A stretch of DNA of 64,000 nucleotides from Odobenus rosmarus divergens (Eukaryota; Chordata; Mammalia; Carnivora; Odobenidae), in NCBI RefSeq assembly GCF_000321225.1, contig NW_004450397.1:4571213-4635212 (forward strand), written 5' to 3'. The position numbers and the translations under genes were made by a program. Of this stretch, positions 56,327 through 64,000 are shown piece after piece (positions within the stretch are counted from its first letter, which is position 1; every line of letters starts with the position of its first letter). The notes under the pieces were generated by a model. That model saw nothing but the letters and a program-made list of their open reading frames with translations. It had not been told where the DNA came from and did not search any database.

Positions 56327-59300
56327 TTAAAAATAAAGACAGTACAACGCCCAGGTGGCTGGCTGGCAAGTCCCCATCCCCTTTGCCACCACTTCTCAAA
56401 ACTTAGCCTCCTTTCTCCAAAAATGTCCTCTTTGAGCCCAAGGCTTGCTTCTCCTTGGCTCACGTCCCTCTGAAGTTCCCACCTGCACCGCAGCCCTCTG
56501 GGGGTGAGGGGGCTGAACAGATGGAGAGGGGCAGCCCCGGGCCCCCTTGAGAAGGGCGTGGTAGCCGCGTGGCCGCCAACAAGCTGAGTGGTGGGTGAGC
56601 CGTGGTCAGGCCCACCTCCCCAGGGGAGGGGGCTGACCCTGCAGGATTACCGTGGAGACCACTGAGACAGTGATGGGAAAATGGGTGAGGAGACAGGAGG
56701 TAGACCACATGGGACCTCCTGGGCCTCCCGTCCTCCCCTGTGGGGGGGTTGAATGTCCCCAGGCCTGTCTGTCCAGGCCTGGCTGTCTGAGAAACTTTGG
56801 AGTCTCTTCTGTCCCAGATGCCCTGCTTTGCCCAGGTGGGTAGGGAAGCTCTGGGGGATGGAGGATCGGTCCTGGTGAGGCCTCCCTCAATCACCTGGCA
56901 GCAGTGGGAAGGACAGGTAATCGGCCCCCTGCTAGAGTGAGGCATGAGTCAAAGGCGGAGGGAAGAGGCCTACTGCTGGCTGGGTGGGTGGGTGGGACAA
57001 CATTTAGTCTTGAGGCCACAGAAAACTCCAGAGCCTAAGGCCTGGAGTCAAGAAGATCCTTGGTCAGGATCCTAGTTCGCAGCGCTTCCCACCAGCCTCC
57101 TCTTCCACCCTGCCCCAGGGACGCTCCATCTTCCTCCATGACTCCCTCCCCAGGCCAGGCCTCCCTCTTGGGAGGTTAGTCTCATCCACCATGAAGTTCC
57201 AGCGTCCTCTAGGGAGTGGCGAGCTGAGCAGAGTCACTGCAAGTACTGCACTCACAGATTTGGGGGAGTCAGCATGAACTTTGGAAACCCAAAGACACTG
57301 GTGGAGTTACACCAGCCCTACTCTTCCCCACCTCATGGCTGATTGCAAAGAGCCGAAGGAAGGGGCAGACACCCATTCAGAGTCCAGTAAACAGCAGGGG
57401 AGAAAAGAGAGAGCCCCTCTCAGGAACAGGGGCCTTGGGAGGGGTTTGGGGTGGGGTATGCGATTCCTGGCTCAGTCTTTTCTTAGGGGGAATGGCACCC
57501 CAGTATCCACATGGCAGATCCCAGTTGGATGACTGCTCAAGATCCACAGAAAGAATGGGCAAACAGAAGAGTGAAGTGGGAAAGGTTTACAATACTGGCC
57601 TAAGACACAGAAATGTGAGTCAGGGGTTTGGGGACAGTCGTGCAGAGAGATGGGGCACGCGGATGCAGCAGGTCGAGCAAGTCCTCGTGGCTGCCAGCCC
57701 CATCAGGCCCTTTTGTCCTGTAACAATCGACCATCTCTCCTGTCCCAGCCAACTGTCCTGTCGTGGGGGCAGAAGACTCCCCCGGCCAAGTTCCACAGCT
57801 GCAAGTTTCCCACCAGCGGAAATCTATTTTCTTCTCCGCTATCCCTCCTCATGGCCCCAAGTTCGGTGCTGGAGTGGTCTCCACGGTGTCACGCCATCAG
57901 GGAAGAGTGGAGAGAGCTGTGTTGTCAGCGAGGAGGGGTCTCCTTTGCCAGTGTCCAAGGCCCTTCCCTCTCAGGCTATCTCCGGACTCCGAGGACAGCC
58001 CTGAGGCTGCCGATTTGTTGAGGAAGTCAGTGGGGTCGGGAATTTTCTTGGTTCAGAATCTGGCTGCCAAATGACAGCACCCTCGAGGCATCCATCTGTC
58101 CTGGGCCTTTCTTCCATTCTCTATCCCAGGGAGAAAGCCTACACTGGCCAGGGAGGATGTGAAGAGCTTGAAAGGCTCTGTCCTCAGTCCTTCATTGCAG
58201 GGTGAAGGTGGCCACCTGCGTGCATGGTCTTGTCCCTCCAAAGGCACAGACAGCCTGTGCTGATTCTTGCTCCTGTCCAGTGGCTAGGTTCTAGAACCCA
58301 CCTGACGTTACCCACCTTCCCCAGCTCCCAGGCCTGGTGTCAGCTCATTTCTCACTGAGAAACTGCACCCCCATTCTCCTCTTGAATCCCAAAGGGCTTA
58401 GAGGGTGGGGAGGCAGGAAGTTGCTCTTGGCTTTGTCCCACTTTCTGTTGCTTTGCTCCAAAGCTAGAATGGGACAGTCCCCCGCCGTCCCTCCAGCCCC
58501 GTCCCTCCACTCCCCCTACTCTGGCCTTCGCAATCGCTTTTACCACTTCCCTGTATTTAAACCTGTTCACTTCCATCCTGCTCACTGCCATCTCTCACTT
58601 CAGTCTCTCTCCTGCTCTGCCGGCTTCAAAATGCAGGTTCTGCCTGGTTGAAAGGAAAAGGCTGGGCAGGACCTGGGGGTCAAACTTGGACCTGATGTGC
58701 TCCTTTGGTTCAGGGTCCAGAGCCGGTGACTTCCGGAGGGTCTAAAGGCTAACTCAAGAGGTGCAGGGGACGTGGGGAGTGTGTGTCACGGAGCGCCCTC
58801 ATCTACCTGGCTGGTGGTTCCTACGGACGCACCTGCACCCGGGAAATTGTAAAGGAGTCCAACACCGTGGCCCGCCGAGGGCTTGGGTCTGCCGCTCCTG
58901 GGGGGCTGGCAAAACCGCAGTTACGGAGTGTGTTAGAAGAATATGGGTTTTCTTGGTTTTCCCAGAATGAGGAAGCTCCTCAGTGCCCCCGGAAGAATTA
59001 TGAAAAGTTAATGCAAACCTTTGAAAGAAAGGAAGGAAGGAAGAAAGCAAAAAAGAAAGAACATAGATGTATATGCCTTATATATGACTACGTGGAGCCT
59101 CGTAGAGAAGTCTGTACGAGGCTGCATTTATTTCAGCCTATCCTCCCCCAGAGAGGCCGTGCTAGTAGCGAATGGAGCGCCACGAAGGGCTGGAACCACC
59201 CATGTGGACGTGATCTAGTCACCTCGGAAGAGCAAGTCTCTCCACTCAGGGAGCGTACTGCTTTCTGAAAGTCTGCATGGGGACTGAATTATGCACACAT

Positions 59301-59960
59301 ACATCATCTTTGTGTATCTGCTTCGGAAAACCTATCTATCTAATAGCACTCGGTTATTCATTTGCTTTGTCTTGAGAGGAATGGAATGCATTTTAGTTTT
59401 CGTAAGTTTTGGGGAGGGAGAACCCTCTGCCGGGGGAGGGGGAGGAGGGGCGGGGTCAAGCCGGGCAGCTTGCTGGCTGGAGGTGGAGATAGGTCCAGGA
59501 GAGGCACTGACCCCTTCCGTCGTTTCCTTTCTCCCCCTGCGACCAGTCCACCAAAAACCTCAAGGGTGCCACAGAATGCCACACCTTGGGCCATACCTTC
59601 CAGTGCCCAAACATCTCCCAACTCAGGCCAGGGCTGGACACGACAAGGTGGGTCCAGCCATGGTCCCAGGGATCTTTCCTTCCTGCCCACATTCTTCTTT
59701 CCTTCTTCGAAACTCGGTTTGTCTCCCCCTCTCCTCTACACGTGTCCCTTCTCTCTCTCTCTCTCTCTCTCTCTCATGTTCCTCCTCCCTTCCCTCCCTG
59801 TCCATTCAACTTGCCTCAAAAAGAAAACCATTTTCAAGGGGGGTCTCCTTAGCTGTTTGCATCTCTGCTGTTGCCGGTTTGAAAGTTGAGACCTTACTAG
59901 AGATTCCGAGGTCCTCAGTTTCCTCAAATAGATAGATATATGTATGTTTTTTCCCTTAAA

Positions 59961-59968
59961 TGAGATGA
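59961..59968 (-). promoter_or_regulatory. miR-143-3p seed match in IGFBP5 3' UTR
   Basis: The mRNA strand reads TCATCTCA, an 8-mer match to the miR-143-3p seed, about 90 nt after the stop codon. Targeting of IGFBP5 by miR-143 has been reported. Here it is a motif observation. Confidence 0.45.
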
Positions 59969-60058
59969 AATGAGTGGCGTCCTGGGGTGGAGGGAGGTGC
60001 TGGCTGGAGTCGGGGCTGGGGGTGGGAGGGGGCGGGGGAAGGACGGGGAGGGGACGCG

Positions 60059-60190
60059 TCACTCAACGTTGCTGCTGTCGAAGGTGTGGCACTGAAAGTC
60101 CCCATCGACATACTCCATGCCTGGCAGCTTCATCCCGTACTTGTCCACGCACCAGCAGATGCCACGTTTGCGGCCACGGGAAGGCTTGCA
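60059..60190 (-). CDS. IGFBP5: IGFBP5 exon 4 (C-terminal thyroglobulin domain, stop codon)
   Basis: 132 bp, 43 residues plus TGA at 60061-60059. It starts CKPSRGRKRGICWCVDKYG, giving the second half of the basic heparin, matrix and importin-binding motif and the CWCV signature. It ends FDSSNVE. The acceptor is CCACCGCAG. Cysteines are intact. Confidence 0.98.
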   Translation of the reverse strand, partial: CKPSRGRKRGICWCVDKYGMKLPGMEYVDGDFQCHTFDSSNVE

Positions 60191-60220
60191 CTGCGGTGGG
60201 GAGAGTGATAGGCAGTGAGG

Positions 60221-60297
60221 AGGGATCCAAGGAAGTGGGGATGAGGGGATGCACAGGGAAGGAGAATCTTGGTGAGAAGACCCTGTTTTGTGTCCCC
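60221..60297. repeat. 77-bp duplication, copy A (IGFBP5 intron 3)
   Basis: Matches 63215-63291 in the same orientation over 77 bp with a single visible mismatch (GAGAATCTT here, GAGGATCTT there). Similarity stops abruptly on both sides. It begins only about 30 bp from the exon 4 splice acceptor. It is not a repeat family I recognise. Confidence 0.9.
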
Positions 60298-60512
60298 CTG
60301 GACTCTGCTCCTGCCTGGCCCCTGTTCTGGCCCTGCTCCTTGTCTGCCCCGCCCCAACTATCGGGGTTCTGGTATGCCCCCTGCACGGGGGATGGCCCCA
60401 GGAGGAAATACTCACTTAGACAGTCTGCCCGTGGCTAGCTCTTACAATCTCTTTTATGTCACCCATTCAGGGTCCTCCAGCTTGGTATTCTCCATATAGC
60501 TACGTGATCTGG

Positions 60513-60523
60513 TGATGATGATG

Positions 60524-60555
<32 letters not shown>

Positions 60556-60556
60556 G
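60513..60556. repeat. (GAT)n microsatellite
   Basis: About fourteen GAT units with one GGT interruption, at the edge of a MIR. Confidence 0.9.
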
Positions 60557-60765
60557 CATCATTTCTACAGCTTTATCAGGTACCAGACACTACTTAACAC
60601 TTCCTACAGAGTAGGGACTGTTCTAAGTGCTTTACAAAGATTAATCCATAATCCCTCATAAAATATAAAGGTAAGGAGACATAAAATAACTAGGTAAGGA
60701 GGACGCAGCTCATAAGTGGGAGAGCCAACAAATGACTCAAGGCCATCTGGCTCTTGACCCCCAAC
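60557..60765 (-). repeat. MIR
   Basis: Reverse MIR: 'AGACACTACTTAACACTTCC', 'GTTCTAAGTGCTTTACAAAG', 'ATAAGTGGGAGAGCCAAC'. Confidence 0.75.
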
Positions 60766-60784
60766 TTAGATGAAGGGTATCCTT

Positions 60785-60940
60785 ATGGAGCATCAGGGTC
60801 ACCTGGGAGGGAACTTGTTAGAAACGCAAAATTCTCAGAGTCCATCCCTGAAACTCTGGGGTGGGGCTCAGCAATCAGTGTTTTAACAAGCCTTCCAGGT
60901 GATTCTGATGCTTCAGGAACTGGGAGAACCACTGGCCTAA
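60785..60940 (+). mobile_element. MER5A-like hAT fossil
   Basis: 'GAGCATCAGGGTCACCTGGG', 'AACTTGTTAGAAACGCAAAA', 'GTTTTAACAAGCCTTCCAGG', then 'GAGAACCACTGG' at the end, the typical inverted-terminus sequence. Confidence 0.85.
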
Positions 60941-61383
60941 GGTAATGGGTACCACTCAAATAGGCTAAGTATTACTGGTTAATCTACAGTAGTGTTGCCC
61001 AGAGGGTAGCCTGGCTGTAAATGGGAGATAGATTATTTCAGGTGGTACCTGCTGAAAATTTGTTTTGAAGTCATTATCTCTGTGCATATATTTATGTGTG
61101 TGTTTATCAGAAAATAGCGCATACAACATGTGAAATGACACGGTGATATAAAGTTTCCTTTTTAAATGAATTCACGTAAGTAAGGTGGATCACTAAAATG
61201 GAAGCAGATTATAGTACAGGAGGGAATGGGGAAACTCCTGATTGTGGTACTTGCATGGATACTGGAGGTTCAGGAAACACTATTGTTAATGACAGACATT
61301 GTAAGCATTTAGAGGTAAAGGTTTTCTGGCAAGTGCCACTTTCAGGAGCCCTCTGAACTTGGGCACGGGGGACGGGGGCATAC

Positions 61384-61503
61384 CTGCTTTCTCTTGTAGA
61401 ATCCTTTGCGGTCACAGTTGGGCAGGTACACGGCACGAGGCACCATGCGCGGGCTGGCTTTGAGCTCCTGCAGGGAAGCTTCCATGTGTCTACGGCAGGG
61501 GCC
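61384..61503 (-). CDS. IGFBP5: IGFBP5 exon 3 (start of thyroglobulin type-1 domain)
   Basis: 120 bp, 40 residues, phase 0 at both ends. It starts GPCRRHMEASLQELKASPRM and continues to YLPNCDRKGFYKRKQ, the first half of the basic motif that joins exon 4. Acceptor TCACACAG, donor GTATGC. Confidence 0.98.
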
Positions 61504-61714
61504 CTGTGTGAGTACGGCAGGGGTGAGAGACACGGCAGGACCCGAGGGGAAAGCACCTCTATGTGCAGAATGCGTGGCCCAGGGCACTGGGGGCTGAGGG
61601 TCTATGGAGAATTTTGTTCCAACTAGTCGCTCCCAAAGATCTCTCCTCCTTTGTACCTGTCAGGCACTCTGGGTGTAGAAAGTGTGCAAAGTTTGCAAAC
61701 TCCGTGAGACTTAC
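61504..61714 (-). other. IGFBP5: IGFBP5 intron 2
   Basis: A short intron of 211 bp with a GTAAGT donor and CACACAG acceptor. No repeats are seen. Confidence 0.9.
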
Positions 61715-61944
61715 CTGCTCAGATTCCTGTCTCATCTCAGGTGCAGAGATGACCCGGGGATGGGCAGTGTTCTCAGCGCCCCCCACAAACTTGGACTGGG
61801 TCAGCTTCTTTCTGCGGTCCTTCTTCACGGCCTCGGCCTTCAGCTCGGAGATGCGGGTATGCTTGGGCCGGAAGATCTTGGGTGAGTAGGTCTCCTCTGC
61901 CATCTCGGAGGTGGTTGGCTCCTCGTGCTCACGGGAGTCTCTCT
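61715..61944 (-). CDS. IGFBP5: IGFBP5 exon 2 (linker domain)
   Basis: 230 bp. It is entered in phase 1 (completing a Glu codon) and encodes 76 residues from RDSREHEEPTTSEMAEETYS to APEMRQESEQ. The middle includes SPKIFRPKHTRISELKAEAV and the basic KKDRRKKLTQSK stretch, a secondary heparin-binding and protease-sensitive region of IGFBP5. There are no cysteines. Human IGFBP5, from memory, has Ile in HPRIISAP where this has Val. Confidence 0.97.
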
Positions 61945-64000
61945 CTGCAGGAGAAGCAGGCAGAGGGTCGGCGTCTGGGGCTGAGCCACAAGGGCAGAGC
62001 CTGAGGCTCGAGGGTGTCTGCCCTCCGGGAGCTTCCCAGACTGGGGGAAAGCAGGGAAAGAAGGAAGACGTAGGAGTCAGCACTCGTACAAGTGCTGGAG
62101 AGCTGCTGGTATGACTGGAGTCCAGTGGAGCAAATCTAGGAAGACTTTGTGGAGTGGAATGGGGTTGAAAAGGTCAGGCTGATAAATGAGGGCCAGTATG
62201 ACAGGAGGGACAGGACATTCTGGGGGCAGGAAGGGGAGAGTGGGAGGGAAGTGGCCTCTGGGGGTGCTCAGCCGCTGGTGAGGGGCTTGCTTGCTGTGGG
62301 GTTGGCTACATAGCCGGGGCAGTGGCTGGGCTGGGGCTGCCAAGAAGAGCACGAACTAGAGATGCAGGCTGATGGAGGAAAATAGGTGACAGCCCAGCGT
62401 GGCCAGGAGAGGCCAAGTCTATCCCCGAGTGGGGTCTTTGTGCTTCCAGGACTGTTGGAGCTGAGATAGATTTTGACTTGGGAAACCGGGAGCAGGAGGG
62501 TCCTCGGGATCTAGACTAGCAGGGTGGTGGGGAGCATCATGGAGAGGAGGGGACCTGAGAGAGCCAGATACGTGGGGCCTGGAGGGGTGCAGTGTGGGTG
62601 GAGGGACCTGGAACCCCAAGGCCCTGCTCTGGCGCAAGGCTGGCTCTGTGCTCTGGGCCCTGGGAGGCTGGAACAGAACTCAGCTCCAGGCCAAGAGAGG
62701 CTGGCAGCTGGTTGGTGCTGGAGCAGTTATATATAGGAGAGACTTGGTGACAGTCTATACTTAGCTGACTTATGACCTTTAAAGAAGTAGGACTTTGTTC
62801 ATTTATTGGTTGATCTGAAAATTCTACCCCCTGGCCTTTTCTCCATCCACAGACTTCCAGTACATTCTTATCTCTGGGCACCCTTCTCTGGGCCCCCCAT
62901 TCTCCTCTCAGCTCCTTGACCCGCCGGCCTTGGCAGACCGAGTGGGGAGGGCTCCATTGCTCTTCCCAGGTGGGCAGGACGTGGCCAGGATGCCCACAGT
63001 GAGGCCAGGTGCAAGGTGGGGTGGGCAGGGGCGGGGCAGCCTGTGTTCATTGCCTCTTTTCTCTTCAAATTTTAGAAAGAGAAGAAAAGGGCTCTGGAGT
63101 GACCCCAAATAACTCAAACGAGATGAAGGAAAATCCTGTTCTCCACCCACTCCACTGTCACTGGGCTCTCCAGGAGCCATGATGACAAGGCCCTGGGATG
63201 GGAACTAGAAGGAGAGGGATCCAAGGAAGTGGGGATGAGGGGATGCACAGGGAAGGAGGATCTTGGTGAGAAGACCCTGTTTTGTGTCCCCAGGGGCAGG
63301 AACCCTCTCTCCAGGGGAAGTTCCAGGTGTGGGGTAAGGGAGGCATTTGGGGACCTGGCCTAACCCGGTCAGGATGGCAGGTGCAGGAAACACCTGAGCA
63401 CCTGTTTGTCTGTTGGCTTGGGATTTGTCAAACTTAATTGAACAGGTATCCGGTGTTTAAGGCCCTGGCAGGGAAGTTCCCCGCCCTGAAGAAGCCTCCA
63501 CAGGTCTGCAGTGTTTTGGGTGGTTGGCTGATTTAGATATTTATCCACAGAGATGAGGGGAAGTAGTCACCGGAGAGGTTGATGATGCGGAGAGAGCAAA
63601 TGGCAGAGCAATGGGCAGGCTTTCTCTGACCAAAACTCAGTGCCGGGATCCATCCCCCACTTGTGGTCTTTCCCTCCCTCTTCCCACCTTGCCTTGGCTC
63701 CATGAAACCTACTGTGATTGTTAATCAGCATGGCGACGTGCCCGGTAGGTGGACGAGAGCCTTCAAGGGTTAGCTAAAGGAGTGACGTTTGGAGTAAAGC
63801 CACTATTCTTGGTTGTGGGACAAGCTAGCGTGGGGTGGCGTGCAGGGAGGAGCAGAGCTGGCTTGGGGGACTCAGTACAAACTGAAAAGCTAGGGCTCTG
63901 TGATCTAGCACTTAGGCCCAAACCCAAGGCTCAGGTTTTGGGGAAAGGTGCGTGGAGAGGAAAAGCCAACTGTGGCATGGAAGGGCTGCTGAGCCCATCT
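61945..64000 (-). other. IGFBP5: IGFBP5 intron 1, partial
   Basis: Acceptor TTCTCCTGCAG next to exon 2. It continues past the window edge. It holds copy B of the 77-bp duplication (63215-63291). The rest is unique DNA with no young repeat. Confidence 0.85.
63215..63291. repeat. 77-bp duplication, copy B (IGFBP5 intron 1)
   Basis: Direct-orientation partner of 60221-60297, about 3.0 kb away, with one mismatch. Flanks are unrelated (GGGCAGGAACC here, CTGGACTCTGC there). Confidence 0.9.

Larger units (their letters stand above)
55550..60058 (-). other. IGFBP5: IGFBP5 3' UTR (about 4.5 kb)
   Basis: Runs on the minus strand from the stop codon to the poly(A) signal at 55570-55565. A very long 3' UTR is characteristic of IGFBP5 mRNA. 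No SINE or other young repeat interrupts it, unlike the surrounding DNA, which suggests constraint. It holds (GA)n in the mRNA sense at about 59776-59748, oligo-A tracts near the 3' end, and seed matches for miR-140 and miR-143. Plus-strand open frames here (57435-58004, 59291-59935) are antisense and have no domain. Confidence 0.85.
60191..61383 (-). other. IGFBP5: IGFBP5 intron 3
   Basis: 1193 bp. It contains one copy of a 77-bp duplication (60221-60297), a (GAT)n repeat, a MIR and a MER5-like fossil. Confidence 0.9.
60059..61944 (-). other. IGFBP5: IGFBP5 gene, exons 2-4 (5' part beyond the window)
   Basis: Insulin-like growth factor binding protein 5, a secreted protein that binds IGFs, extracellular matrix and the acid-labile subunit. 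Exons 4 (60190-60059), 3 (61503-61384) and 2 (61944-61715) are read on the minus strand with intact GT/AG junctions and phases 1, 0 and 0, identical to IGFBP2. The protein part is almost unchanged from other mammals. Exon 1, with the signal peptide and N-terminal IGF-binding domain, is not in the window, so it must lie to the right of 64000. The gene converges on IGFBP2. Confidence 0.97.

Noticed and set aside
59291..59935. 214-codon plus-strand frame in the IGFBP5 3' UTR
   Set aside because: It is antisense to the UTR, contains a (CT)n-derived Leu/Ser run, and has no recognisable protein features.

Overview
This is nuclear DNA of a dog-like (caniform) carnivoran. The evidence is about fifteen copies or fragments of the tRNA-Lys-derived carnivore SINE on both strands (head GCGCCTGGGTGGCTCAG, tail (AAAT)n plus poly-A), a young L1 fragment, and older mammalian fossils (MIR, MER5/MER20-type, Tigger-type, L1M). 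I cannot tell the species.

Only two protein-coding genes are supported. They are the paralogous insulin-like growth factor binding protein genes IGFBP2 (plus strand, coding exons between 25358 and 49139) and IGFBP5 (minus strand, coding exons 2-4 between 61944 and 60059, exon 1 beyond the right edge). They converge tail to tail, with about 6 kb between their poly(A) sites near 49495 and 55550. Both encode secreted proteins that bind IGF-I and IGF-II. Each has an N-terminal cysteine-rich IGF-binding domain (exon 1), a variable linker (exon 2) and a C-terminal thyroglobulin type-1 domain (exons 3-4). Exon phases match between the two genes, and exon 2 is exactly 230 bp in both, as expected of an old tandem duplication.

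Layout: 1-3970 is intergenic with old repeats. 3971-11242 is an endogenous retrovirus on the minus strand with both LTRs and a broken pol, no recognisable env, little or no gag, and five SINEs plus an L1 inserted in it. 11243-25030 is intergenic. 25030-26110 is a CpG island with the IGFBP2 promoter and exon 1. 25929-46426 is IGFBP2 intron 1, and 46427-49495 holds the rest of IGFBP2. 49496-55549 is intergenic. 55550-60058 is the long IGFBP5 3' UTR, and 60059-64000 holds IGFBP5 exons 4 to 2 and part of intron 1.

The most striking anomaly is in IGFBP2 exon 1. A 50-bp run of N is followed by about 120 bp that reads, in another frame, as the cysteine-rich core of a different paralogue (IGFBP3-like) before IGFBP2 resumes. 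A mis-filled assembly gap is the likeliest cause. The next is a 77-bp, one-mismatch duplication shared by IGFBP5 introns 3 and 1. I see no bacterial-type system, CRISPR array or convincing new protein-coding gene. The many other open frames are GC-rich, antisense or repeat-derived.
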